Positions 24,868-32,261 are shown, counted from the first letter of the stretch. The stretch: DNA of 37,192 bases from Lachnospiraceae bacterium UBA7050 (GCA_002493905.1 DLAJ01000010.1:7638-44829); one strand, 5' to 3'. The notes: generated by a model not told the origin, from the letters alone. Made by a program: numbers and translations.

Positions 24868-25703
24868 GTTTCCCTTCTTTCTCCTACAAAACCAAGAGCG
24901 GCAACCAGAACGGCCACAACTCCGATCCCCGTAACAAGATACCAAGGGTTTTTCGGCTGGTCCTGAAATAAAAGCATATAATCATACCAATTGCAAGTCA
25001 CATCTCCCCTGCGCATACTCTGAATATAACTCGTCGCATTCAGCAGCAGATAATTCGGCAGGAACAGGAACATTCTGAATTTCACCGGCACCGCCTGTGA
25101 AACCGCTACGGGAAGCATACCCAAAAGTCCCGAAAGCACTCCGAAAAGCAGAACCATTACAACCGCATAAAGTACGGGTGATACAATATAAAGAGCATCT
25201 CCCAGGTAACGGTGAACCTTCAGCGCGTATTCCGGCTCGTACATTCCTAAGTGATAAAAATCATTTTGGGCTTCTATGGGAAATGAAATCACATATACAA
25301 TGATTTCGAGCAGAAACGGTACGGTAAAAACAGCCACCGTAGTAAAAAACGCCGACCACAATCTGCTTCTCATATAATTCTTTTTCCCGAGACGCGTAAT
25401 CAGATACACTTCCTCTCCGGTCTGCTGTTCCTTTACATAAGAAAATCCCACCGGCAGCGTCACCAAAATCGGGTAAAGCATAATCAGCAAAGTCGTAACA
25501 TCCGCATTATAATTGACTCTGTTGTAAGACAATGTCATCAGTTTCAGCGGATAATACATTTGGGTAATGTCCATCCCCCGAAAGGCAAAAACATTACCCA
25601 AATAATTACCGATGATAAGCCACATCAACAACAGGAACGTTACAACCGCTTCCCTCTGCCTTAGCAAAAATGCCGTTTGATAAAAGATCCGTTTTCGTAA
25701 CAC
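24861..25703 (-). CDS. ABC transporter permease-like protein (first of pair)
   Basis: 280 residues with six hydrophobic segments. FSYVKEQQTGEEVYLITRLGKKNYMRSRLWS is the cytoplasmic coupling region seen in ABC-2-like permeases of peptide and bacteriocin export or immunity systems, in which ITRLGKKxYxxSRL is a recurring form. GTG 25703 is chosen because GGAG lies five bases upstream; a TTG at 25733 would overlap that site. It follows the secreted protein gene by 33 bases and overlaps the second permease, so all are made together. Confidence 0.78.
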   Translation of the reverse strand: MLRKRIFYQTAFLLRQREAVVTFLLLMWLIIGNYLGNVFAFRGMDITQMYYPLKLMTLSYNRVNYNADVTTLLIMLYPILVTLPVGFSYVKEQQTGEEVYLITRLGKKNYMRSRLWSAFFTTVAVFTVPFLLEIIVYVISFPIEAQNDFYHLGMYEPEYALKVHRYLGDALYIVSPVLYAVVMVLLFGVLSGLLGMLPVAVSQAVPVKFRMFLFLPNYLLLNATSYIQSMRRGDVTCNWYDYMLLFQDQPKNPWYLVTGIGVVAVLVAALGFVGERRETW

Positions 25704-25736
25704 AGCTTCTCCTTCGTAACTAGTCTTTTTCAACGC

Positions 25737-26162
25737 CTAACGCCCATCATATGAAACAATTGCATAAGCGTCATGCGACGTATTTCCTCTGAACTGAAAA
25801 CCCACAAAATTCACAGACAAATAGCCCTCTTTTATCTTAAGCGCTGTATAAGAGCTCGCGCTCTCATCAATAACATAAGTATCTGTGATTTCCAACCCAT
25901 ATCCGTTAGTTGCTCTAGCTTGGATTTTTGTATAATTATCTGTCCCCGATTCCGGACGTACAGCATGATTTCTAACATATACCGTTGAATAATTCCCTGT
26001 TCTTGAATCCGTATTTTCAAAATCTCCTGTCCAAACCTGATTAGGATAGAGATAAATCGATACTTCCCCTGAAGCCGCATAGCCGTTCATGCTGCTCGCA
26101 ATCAAAAAAAACATCACCAAACTGTTAATTATCGTCTTTGCCCCTTTTTTATTACTTTTCAT
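25737..26162 (-). CDS. Small secreted beta-rich protein, first gene of the export operon
   Basis: 141 residues with a clear signal peptide: MKSNKKGAK, a hydrophobic core (INSLVMFFLIASS) and an AxA-like site GYAAS at about residue 29. The mature part (about 112 residues) has no cysteine. It alternates polar and aromatic residues (VSIYLYPNQVWTGDF, STVYVRNHAVRP, YLSVNFVGFQFRG), as in a compact beta sandwich. I do not recognise it. Being first in an operon with an ABC exporter, it could be a bacteriocin-like or surface product, with the ABC unit for export or self-protection. GAGGAG lies ten bases before ATG 26162. It is transcribed from the mirror-symmetric promoter at 26233-26261. Confidence 0.75.
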   Translation of the reverse strand: MKSNKKGAKTIINSLVMFFLIASSMNGYAASGEVSIYLYPNQVWTGDFENTDSRTGNYSTVYVRNHAVRPESGTDNYTKIQARATNGYGLEITDTYVIDESASSYTALKIKEGYLSVNFVGFQFRGNTSHDAYAIVSYDGR

Positions 26163-26232
26163 ATGCCTATCTCTCCTCTCTTTCCTTTGCAGTGTCAATG
26201 ATACTTCACTTCTACCAAACTAGTTTATTTTA

Positions 26233-26261
26233 ATTCTAATTTATTTTCACTTAACAAACAA
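26233..26261 (-). promoter_or_regulatory. Promoter of the secretion operon
   Basis: Minus-strand TTGTTT-N17-TAGAAT. The first three bases of the -35 are the last three bases of the left arm of the 26259-26315 palindrome. The start is predicted near 26226, about 64 bases before ATG 26162. Confidence 0.6.
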
Positions 26262-26315
26262 GGGACGGAGTTGTCAAAAAAATCTTCATACATTTATTGA
26301 CAATTCTGTCCCTTG
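26259..26315. promoter_or_regulatory. Large inverted repeat between divergent promoters, candidate operator
   Basis: Left arm CAAGGGACGGAGTTGTCAA (26259-26277) and right arm TTGACAATTCTGTCCCTTG (26297-26315) match in 17 of 19 positions, with a 19-base spacer. Arms plus spacer span five to six helical turns, so two dimers, or one protein with two DNA-binding heads, could bind. Each outer end supplies the TTG of a divergent -35 box. Confidence 0.7.
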
Positions 26316-26341
26316 CCTGTTTCCACTCATTCCACTATATT
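26313..26341 (+). promoter_or_regulatory. Promoter of the exported-peptide gene
   Basis: TTGCCT-N17-TATATT. The TTG is the end of the palindrome right arm, mirroring the minus-strand promoter. The start is predicted near 26348, 42 bases before ATG 26390. Confidence 0.6.
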
Positions 26342-26389
26342 GAAATTAGATTTACTTATTCGCAAAATATCCTATACGGAGGAGCCGTT

Positions 26390-26563
26390 ATGAAAAACAC
26401 ATTCAAAAAACTTTTCAAATTCACTTCTCTTATTTTTTTTATCAGTCTGCTCTTGACCTCATGGAAACCTTCAACGTTTCCGGGCAGCGGCAAACCCAGT
26501 CCTAGCATTTCTGCATACAGTCCTCTGAATGACTGCCCCAACGAAGAAATACTGAGCAAATAA
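26390..26563 (+). CDS. 57-residue exported peptide, candidate signalling pheromone precursor
   Basis: The frame starts MKNTFKKLFKFTSL (basic head), continues with a hydrophobic core IFFISLLLTSW, and ends with a proline/serine-rich tail of about 32 residues carrying one cysteine (SPLNDCPNEEIL). This is the layout of peptide precursors sensed by RRNPP regulators, such as PapR or NprX: a Sec-exported prepeptide cleaved to a short C-terminal signal. A very good site GGAGGAG lies five bases before the ATG, which argues that it is a real gene. It converges on the large HTH regulator, with 16 bases between stops, and faces away from the ABC operon across the palindrome. Pheromone function is inferred. 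Confidence 0.65.
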   Translation: MKNTFKKLFKFTSLIFFISLLLTSWKPSTFPGSGKPSPSISAYSPLNDCPNEEILSK

Positions 26564-26579
26564 CACTGTCTTTCCGCAA

Positions 26580-28436
26580 TCATTTTTGCATCTTTTTATA
26601 AAATTTTTCATAGAATATATCCCTACATAATCCCGCAAGTCGAATACAGCTATCCAATTCTCTATGAGAAAGCTCCTTTCCTTCTACACCACCGCTTTCT
26701 TTGAAACGTTCCGCCTGATTCCATAACCTGTTATAAATACTCCTATCAAGCATGGTCATTCTCCGTAAACGCAGGTTTTCCCTTAAGACTTGATCGCTCA
26801 TTTCATCCGATTTGGTATATTCTCCTATATCTCCATAATAACTTGCTATTCCACTTATCATCAGATTATAAATACTGATATCTGTTCCTATTCCGTTTTC
26901 TGATACCATCCTTTCACATATCGCATGGACCAGCTTCATCAGCTCCGCTTTCTCTTTCCCCTCCGACTTATCTGTGATATTATAAAAACAGACCAGTTCC
27001 GCACACGACAAATATTCCTCCTTTGCATGCCTGATTCGTTCTAGCGGCACCGTCATCTCCAAAACAGTTTTCAACCGAAACAGACATTCCCGCTTTGTAA
27101 TCTTTTCCGTATGCCACAAATACAGGCATTCTAAAAATGCGATCTCCTGCTTGTTCATTAACAATTCCATCGGAATCATCGCCCTTAACTTCGGCAGCAG
27201 TTCGCCCATTGCCTTCATGTCCCGGTTATTCAGCGCCTTGTTGACAGCAGAATACAAGGTCAGAGCCTCATAATGATCCGTAATGATTCTCTCCCTTTGA
27301 TATTCTGGTGACACACCCATTCGCTCCAGCAGCTTTTCCGTGACCTCTCTCTGTGTTTTCGCCGTGCCGCTCTCCAGACGCCGTAGAGTCTTTTCATGAC
27401 AGATTCCTTCGCATAATTCTTTCACTGATATCTGAAGCATCTTGCGACGTTTGCACACGACCTCCCCCACAAGGCGGTTCTGCGTCTGATTGTATAAATA
27501 GATGCAGTTCTCCATTCTCTCCGAAATGCCCGCTCTTTGATATAAATCCGTCAGTTCTTTTCTCCACGCCCTGACCGTCGGCAGCGTAAGGTCTCCGATA
27601 CATCCCGTGTTTTGCCCGTCTCCCTCTCCCGGCATTTTCTTCCACACCTGTTCCATGATCTCCAGCAGTTCACACAGATAAAACATGCGCTTCGTTGAAC
27701 GCAGCATCTCTATGGCATTTCCGCACAGCTGAAGGATTCTGTCATACCATTTATTTGGCGCGGATTCTTTCAGCCTTTCCAAACAAAGGGCGTATACCAC
27801 CTTGGGGTAAATTTTTGCACAGCAATAAGGATCCATGTCTGCTTCTTCTATTGCCGACAACAAAATTTCATACGCCGCCGCCTGATAGGTTTCGTCCACA
27901 CCCACCGATATCTGCCCCACGCTTCCTTCACAGCAGATATATTCCAACAACAGATCCCATTCCTGTTCTGAAAGAAGGCTTTTTTCCCACTGTCCGACAT
28001 CTCTTCCGGGTAATGTACAGTCAACCGCCCTGCCATAAATGCTCCGCAACTCCGCCCGCTCGGCGCCTTCATATTGCATGATCTGCGCCCGCATCGCCAA
28101 ATAAAATTGACGTTCGATGTGATCTTTTTCCTCATGCTGGTGCTCGTATGAATCCATGATTTTTTTTGCCGCTGTAACGTCCTTGTTCTCTACTGCCGTA
28201 AGCAGCTTCTGCCTTCTCTGCCACGATTGATATTCGTCCGGCCATAAAAAATCTTCATACCCATCATTGGTCATGCCAAGACGCGCCAACAGCCGGTCCC
28301 GCAGCATTTTTCCCGGCGGGCGTTCTCCTGCCTCAATTCTTTTTAACATGCTCTCCGAGCAGAGTCCTCGTGCGAGCCGCCCTAATGTGATATTCTTACC
28401 ATGTCTCATCATCAACAAAAATGTAGAAAACCACAT
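26580..28436 (-). CDS. Double-headed HTH/TPR-like regulator (RRNPP-like)
   Basis: 618 residues. HTH 1 (about 15-60) has GLCSESMLKRIEAGERPP and HTH 2 (about 325-375) has GICHEKTLRRLESGTAKT. Both match the Rgg/PlcR-type Cro-like helix (G-(I/L)-C-S/H-x-x-x-(L)-x-R-(I/L)-E). The segments after each, ending KLLTAVENKDVTAAKKIM and TLYSAVNKALNNRDMKAM, also align, so HTH plus the start of the helical repeat is duplicated. The rest (about 65-320 and 380-618) is all helical, TPR-like. Normal Rgg/PlcR proteins have one HTH and about 280-450 residues. Start ATG 28436 follows GGGGGCGG by four bases. It is the likely regulator of the divergent promoters at 26233-26341. Confidence 0.8.
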   Translation of the reverse strand: MWFSTFLLMMRHGKNITLGRLARGLCSESMLKRIEAGERPPGKMLRDRLLARLGMTNDGYEDFLWPDEYQSWQRRQKLLTAVENKDVTAAKKIMDSYEHQHEEKDHIERQFYLAMRAQIMQYEGAERAELRSIYGRAVDCTLPGRDVGQWEKSLLSEQEWDLLLEYICCEGSVGQISVGVDETYQAAAYEILLSAIEEADMDPYCCAKIYPKVVYALCLERLKESAPNKWYDRILQLCGNAIEMLRSTKRMFYLCELLEIMEQVWKKMPGEGDGQNTGCIGDLTLPTVRAWRKELTDLYQRAGISERMENCIYLYNQTQNRLVGEVVCKRRKMLQISVKELCEGICHEKTLRRLESGTAKTQREVTEKLLERMGVSPEYQRERIITDHYEALTLYSAVNKALNNRDMKAMGELLPKLRAMIPMELLMNKQEIAFLECLYLWHTEKITKRECLFRLKTVLEMTVPLERIRHAKEEYLSCAELVCFYNITDKSEGKEKAELMKLVHAICERMVSENGIGTDISIYNLMISGIASYYGDIGEYTKSDEMSDQVLRENLRLRRMTMLDRSIYNRLWNQAERFKESGGVEGKELSHRELDSCIRLAGLCRDIFYEKFYKKMQK

Positions 28437-28519
28437 TTTGCCGCCCCCTTTCCGTCCAATTCTCCATGAAAGCCCCCATAAGGCATGAGATTGAACACTC
28501 TTTTGCACCCAAAGCCCAT

Positions 28520-29311
28520 CTAAAACAGCTCATCGAGCAAAATGTAATAGCGCAGCTTCTCCTCATCCGGTTCCACGCCGAGTTCACGAAACAGAAGCGA
28601 TTCGTCATATCCGACATATTTCTGCGCCGCATGCGCGTATTTCCCGCTGTAATTATGCGATAAGCTCCGGTAACACAGCGCAATGTCACACCATTTATCG
28701 GCGACTCCCGACCTGCCAAGATCAATAAAGCCCGTCACACGTTCCTCCATGCCGAATACATTGGGCAGGCAGTAGTCCCCGTGGGACAGGACCGGTTTCT
28801 CCTCCGGCATATGGTCATACAGCCACGCAAGCAATTCCGCCGGATCGCGGAATCCGTTTTCACCAAATGTCTCCGGCTCCACATTGTTAAGATCGACCAG
28901 ACCGTTTTTGACATTATATTCCGCCTGTCTGAGTTTGTGAGACAGCCTTTGGTCCGAGGGACAGTCCGCAATATCAATGCTCCACAGCTTTTTTAAGCCT
29001 TCCGCAAGGAGTCTGCACAAAGCCGCCGGGTTCTGCATATACTCCCCCTCGCACGCCATGCGCCCCGCACATTTACTCATCAACAGATAGGATTTTCCGT
29101 CCGCTTCCTCATAGGCATGTACTTTGGGTACCGGAAGCTTTCCAGACAGATACTGCATCATATGGACTTCATTTCGGGACTCATCGCCACACTCCTGCAC
29201 TTTTAATATTTTATCTCCAAAAAATAATACGGAAGCGGCAGACATGCCGATGTCGTCCGCTTTTGCCTTTTCATCCGCGATCAGCCTCCTGATGGATTCT
29301 GGTATCTGCAT
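28520..29311 (-). CDS. APH(3')-type aminoglycoside phosphotransferase-like kinase
   Basis: 263 residues, the normal APH(3') length. The catalytic loop LSHGDYCLPNVF (H177, G178, D179, N184) and the metal-binding GFIDLGRSGVADKWCDIALCYRSL (D197) are intact, and the last residues LLDELF match the family end. Such enzymes phosphorylate the 3'-OH of kanamycin-group aminoglycosides, but chromosomal relatives may act on other sugars, so resistance is not certain. GGTGAGG lies six bases before ATG 29311. It is transcribed ahead of the double-headed regulator with an 83-base gap and no terminator seen, so read-through into the regulator is possible. Confidence 0.85.
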   Translation of the reverse strand: MQIPESIRRLIADEKAKADDIGMSAASVLFFGDKILKVQECGDESRNEVHMMQYLSGKLPVPKVHAYEEADGKSYLLMSKCAGRMACEGEYMQNPAALCRLLAEGLKKLWSIDIADCPSDQRLSHKLRQAEYNVKNGLVDLNNVEPETFGENGFRDPAELLAWLYDHMPEEKPVLSHGDYCLPNVFGMEERVTGFIDLGRSGVADKWCDIALCYRSLSHNYSGKYAHAAQKYVGYDESLLFRELGVEPDEEKLRYYILLDELF

Positions 29312-29371
29312 TCTTTTTCCTCACCTTTTACAAAACCTGCTTGTCTTATTTTCGAGTTTATTATATCATGT

Positions 29372-29395
29372 CAGCAGGAAATCAACAATGAGGAT
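29372..29395. repeat. Left copy of a 24-base direct repeat flanking the toxin-antitoxin pair
   Basis: 29372-29395 is identical to 30172-30195, exactly 800 bases away. The right copy is the natural leader of the acetyltransferase gene at 30205. The left copy ends just before the toxin-antitoxin promoter. Confidence 0.85.
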
Positions 29396-29404
29396 AAATT
29401 TATA

Positions 29405-29449
29405 AAATCGAACGATCCCGTTGATAAAATTGTTCGATTTGTATATAAT
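29405..29449 (+). promoter_or_regulatory. Promoter and candidate operator of the toxin-antitoxin pair
   Basis: TTGATA-N17-TATAAT (-35 at 29421-29426, -10 at 29444-29449). The arms AAATCGAAC (29405-29413) and GTTCGATTT (29432-29440) form a perfect inverted repeat around the -35, suiting autorepression by the antitoxin or antitoxin-toxin complex. Confidence 0.75.
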
Positions 29450-29516
29450 ATAATGGAAAAGAGAGATATCTTTTTGGCATGATCATAATTGATTCTTTAC
29501 GAAAGGAGATGACAAT

Positions 29517-29732
29517 ATGTCTATTACCGCAACCGAATTAAAAATTAATCTTGGCAAATATCTTATGCTTGCAGAAACAGAGGATATTTATATAACACGC
29601 AACGGAAAAGTTGTAGCAAAACTGTCTAATCCGTATCAGGATAGAGTAGAAACTGCCAAGTCATTATTCGGTGTCCTTTCGGCCGATATGACTTTGGAAG
29701 AAGCGCAGGAAGAAAGGTTGAACACGATATGA
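29517..29732 (+). CDS. Phd/YefM-family antitoxin
   Basis: 71 residues. MSITATELKINLGKYLMLAE matches the Phd/YefM start (I-x-A-T-E-x-K-x-N-L-G-x-x-L), a DNA-binding fold, followed by DIYITRNGKVVAKL. The C-terminal half, with ADMTLEEAQEERL, is the helix that would wrap the toxin. It should neutralise the PIN-domain product and repress its own promoter at the inverted repeat. AAGGAG lies eight bases before ATG 29517, and its stop overlaps the toxin start as ATGA. Composition is AT-rich. Confidence 0.88.
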   Translation: MSITATELKINLGKYLMLAETEDIYITRNGKVVAKLSNPYQDRVETAKSLFGVLSADMTLEEAQEERLNTI

Positions 29733-30160
29733 GAGCTTTAATCGATACCTGTGTTATCATTGATGCTCTGCAGTCTCGTGTTCCATTTGCAGAAGCAGCA
29801 CAAAAAATTTTTATATATACTGCAAATAAGCACTTTGAGGGATATATTACAGCAAAATCGGTTACAGATATTTATTATCTGACGCATCGTTTAACTCATA
29901 GCAATGCTGAAACGCGTAAGATTTTAAGCAAACTTGTAACATTGTTTCATTTGTTAGACACTACTTCTCTGGACTGTCGAAAGGCAATATCCTCCAAAAT
30001 TGCTGACTATGAAGATGCCATTATGGTAGAAACTGCTGTTCGCTCAGAGATGGACTGTATTGTAACCAGAAATGTGAAAGACTATATGAAATCTTTAGTC
30101 AAAGTATATGAACCGTCTGCATTCCTGCAACTCTTAAAAATAGAAAATGAAACGGAATAA
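29729..30160 (+). CDS. PIN-domain toxin (VapC-like RNase)
   Basis: 143 residues. The acidic PIN residues are visible: D6 in LIDTCVIIDAL, a glutamate near residue 43-48 region (GYITAKSVTDIYY block), D in SKIADYEDAIM, and D in TRNVKDY. PIN toxins cut tRNA or rRNA and are held in check by the upstream antitoxin. It overlaps the antitoxin by four bases. The gene ends 12 bases before the right copy of the 24-base repeat, so the pair fills the repeat-bounded interval almost exactly. Confidence 0.9.
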   Translation: MRALIDTCVIIDALQSRVPFAEAAQKIFIYTANKHFEGYITAKSVTDIYYLTHRLTHSNAETRKILSKLVTLFHLLDTTSLDCRKAISSKIADYEDAIMVETAVRSEMDCIVTRNVKDYMKSLVKVYEPSAFLQLLKIENETE

Positions 30161-30171
30161 AAGCAGGAAGG

Positions 30172-30195
30172 CAGCAGGAAATCAACAATGAGGAT
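30172..30195. repeat. Right copy of the 24-base direct repeat
   Basis: Identical to 29372-29395. It includes the AATGAGGAT used as ribosome site by the acetyltransferase at 30205, so this is the native location and the left one is the duplicate. Confidence 0.85.
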
Positions 30196-30204
30196 GGTTA
30201 CATT

Positions 30205-30729
30205 ATGGACACGACGATCAGAAATGCAACACCAAAAGACGCAGAACGCATTTTAGAAATCTATGCATACTATGTGGAGCACACGGCAGTCTCATTTGAA
30301 TACACCGTACCTACATTATCTGAATTTCAAAACCGCATGAAAAAGACCTTGGAGTGCTATCCCTATCTGGTAATCGAAGCTGACGGCAGGATTCAGGGTT
30401 ATGCCTATGCCGGCAGTTTTATCGGGCGCGCCGCATATCGGCATTCCTGTGAAATGACGATTTATCTTGACCACCGTTTCCAAAAACAGGGACTTGGGCG
30501 AAAGCTGTACGAAGCGCTCGAAAGCAGACTGAAGGAAATGGGTTTTTTGAATCTTTATGCCTGCATCGGAGTCCCGGAAACAGAAGACGAATATCTGAAT
30601 CGGAACAGCGCAGACTTCCACGCTCATTTAGGCTATACAAAAGCGGGTACTTTTCATAAATGCGGTTATAAATTTCATAGATGGTATGATATGATCTGGA
30701 TGGAAAAAATAATCGGAGCGCACCAATAA
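30205..30729 (+). CDS. Phosphinothricin/methionine-sulfoximine-type GNAT acetyltransferase
   Basis: 174 residues. IRNATPKDAERILEIYAYYVEHTAVSFEY is the typical start of the PAT/YncA family, with the substrate-pocket SFE. EMTIYLDHRFQKQGLGRKLYEAL holds the acetyl-CoA loop Q-x-x-G-L-G-x-x-L. ADFHAHLGYTKAGTFHKCGYKFHRWYDMIWMEK contains the conserved F-H and G-x-K-x-x-x-W-x-D. Members acetylate glufosinate-like amino acids or methionine sulfone in the cytoplasm. Its leader carries the right copy of the 24-base repeat. A terminator overlaps its stop codon. Confidence 0.92.
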   Translation: MDTTIRNATPKDAERILEIYAYYVEHTAVSFEYTVPTLSEFQNRMKKTLECYPYLVIEADGRIQGYAYAGSFIGRAAYRHSCEMTIYLDHRFQKQGLGRKLYEALESRLKEMGFLNLYACIGVPETEDEYLNRNSADFHAHLGYTKAGTFHKCGYKFHRWYDMIWMEKIIGAHQ

Positions 30730-30756
30730 TATTGGATGCGCCCCGCATATCTTTTT
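30715..30756 (+). terminator. Terminator overlapping the acetyltransferase stop
   Basis: 30715-30727 pairs with 30731-30744 (one bulge and one wobble), followed by CTTTTT at 30751-30756. The stop codon TAA forms the loop. It also separates the gene from the convergent AraC gene that ends at 30755. Confidence 0.75.
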
Positions 30757-31693
30757 ACAGGCGTTTTACCGGTATCCAGATTGCACTTTCGTAATCCTCC
30801 CGGTTCATATCCCCATCAGAATACCACTCGATCGTTACGTGAGATGCGATTTCAAACTCCGTGTTCCCTGGAATCCATTCGCTGAAAATTCTCGTATTTA
30901 CCGTCTGCAGCGCATCCGGCATAGCCCCTCTGCACTTGAATTTTGCCCATTCTCCGGCAGGAATTTCAATTACTTTCATTCCGTCAGGAATCTCCCCTCC
31001 CTGATATGCACCGGCAATATAGTAACGGAAATGTTCCATGTCCGTTCCGCCCTCCACGCATACGCCGAATTCGCCTACAATGCATTCCGCAATCGTCTGC
31101 ATGACCGCTGCTTCCTTCATTCCACATTCTGCATCCCTCCGGCAATACTGCCTGTTAAATTCCTGCCAGAATTTAGGAATTTCCTGATAAGAAGATTCAA
31201 AGGAAAAAATCCTTTCAAATCCAATCATTTTCATTGCTTCCCGTTTTTCAATTGTAAACTCCATTCTGCTGCCTCCTTTTACCGAAATCTCTACGATCAG
31301 AGGGAGAAAGACCTTGATCTGATGAGGCTGTACACGAAGCTCGCGGGGAGATAATCCGTGAAAACGCGTAAATGCTTTCGTAAAGCTTTCCGGGGATTCA
31401 TAGCCGTATTTATACGCCAGATCAATAATCTTCTCTTTCCCCTTCCCGTTTTCCTCCCCACCGGAAATTTTCTCTCCGGCGTTCCTTCCCCTGATCACAT
31501 CCAGCCCCGCCAGATACAGCCTGCGGTTTCTCAGATACTCTCCGACAGAATAACCCGTTACGATCTTAAAGCATCTTTGAAAATAAAAAGGTGAAAGATA
31601 TACCGCATCTGCCACTTTCTCTGCATCAATATCCATAAGCAGATGCTCCTCCATATAGTCAATCGCCTTCCTCAGACTTGTCAGTAAGTCCAT
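30755..31693 (-). CDS. AraC-family regulator with GyrI-like effector domain
   Basis: 312 residues. The N-terminal AraC domain has helix-turn-helix 1 (VADAVYLSPFYFQRCFK, about 27-43) and helix-turn-helix 2 (IIDLAYKYGYESPESFTKAFTRFHGLSP, about 89-117). A GyrI-like small-molecule-binding domain follows (about 150-312). Between the two HTH motifs lies a charged insertion of about 20 residues (about 68-87, GEKISGGEENGKGKEK) where the family has a continuous linker helix. Such regulators activate efflux or stress genes on binding a ligand. ATG 31693 follows AGGAG by five bases; the longer frame to 31753 lacks a site. Confidence 0.88.
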   Translation of the reverse strand: MDLLTSLRKAIDYMEEHLLMDIDAEKVADAVYLSPFYFQRCFKIVTGYSVGEYLRNRRLYLAGLDVIRGRNAGEKISGGEENGKGKEKIIDLAYKYGYESPESFTKAFTRFHGLSPRELRVQPHQIKVFLPLIVEISVKGGSRMEFTIEKREAMKMIGFERIFSFESSYQEIPKFWQEFNRQYCRRDAECGMKEAAVMQTIAECIVGEFGVCVEGGTDMEHFRYYIAGAYQGGEIPDGMKVIEIPAGEWAKFKCRGAMPDALQTVNTRIFSEWIPGNTEFEIASHVTIEWYSDGDMNREDYESAIWIPVKRL

Positions 31694-31871
31694 CTTACTC
31701 CTCTTTTCTTTGTTTCCATTCTGTTCCGGACCAGAATGTGTTGTGAAGTCCATGCCCTTTCGCGCGGTATCATGTCTGAAACAAGACTAACATATATCTC
31801 CGGAAAAATCCTGTCTTTTTCTGCTCTTGTTTGTCAGCGTCAGAAAGCCGCCTTCTTGGCATTTCCGATCA

Positions 31872-31903
31872 TAAAAAAAGAAAAGAACGCCTTGCGTTCT
31901 TTT
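31872..31903 (-). terminator. Terminator of tRNA-Pro
   Basis: AAAAGAACGC-CTT-GCGTTCTTTT (31881-31903) is a perfect hairpin followed on the minus strand by CTTTTTTT. It lies about 80 bases after the tRNA end. Confidence 0.85.
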
Positions 31904-31983
31904 GAAAAGCATTCTTTGGGGATTAAAAAAATCATGTAAAAGCGGAATCCAGCCAGCGTATCTGCACGCATTCATCAAAAAAA

Positions 31984-32058
31984 TCGGGGTGACAGGATTC
32001 GAACCTGCGGCCTCCTGGTCCCAAACCAGGCGCTCTAGCCAAGCTGAGCCACACCCCG
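31984..32058 (-). tRNA. tRNA-Pro (anticodon TGG)
   Basis: Acceptor stem CGGGGTG/CACCCCG with discriminator A; anticodon stem CCTGG/CCAGG around TTTGGGA gives TGG. The T-arm GGTTCGAATCC is standard, and CCA is not encoded. Confidence 0.95.
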
Positions 32059-32137
32059 TAAGTCATTGACACGATCCCGGAAGTACCCGTCAAAGCGCTC
32101 CCTGCCGGACCTCCGCCTGCCAAACAACGATATCTTC

Positions 32138-32166
32138 ATTATAAAGAAAAGTGCCTTCCATGTCAA
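32138..32166 (-). promoter_or_regulatory. Consensus promoter of tRNA-Pro
   Basis: Minus-strand TTGACA-N17-TATAAT, matching all twelve consensus positions. The start is predicted near 32131, about 73 bases before the mature tRNA. Confidence 0.88.
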
Positions 32167-32261
32167 CTATCCGCGGCCGCCTCCTTTTACCTTTTTATCG
32201 TTGAGAATACAATTCTTTCATTCTTCATAGAAATAACCGCCCGATAAAACCGGAAGTTGTC

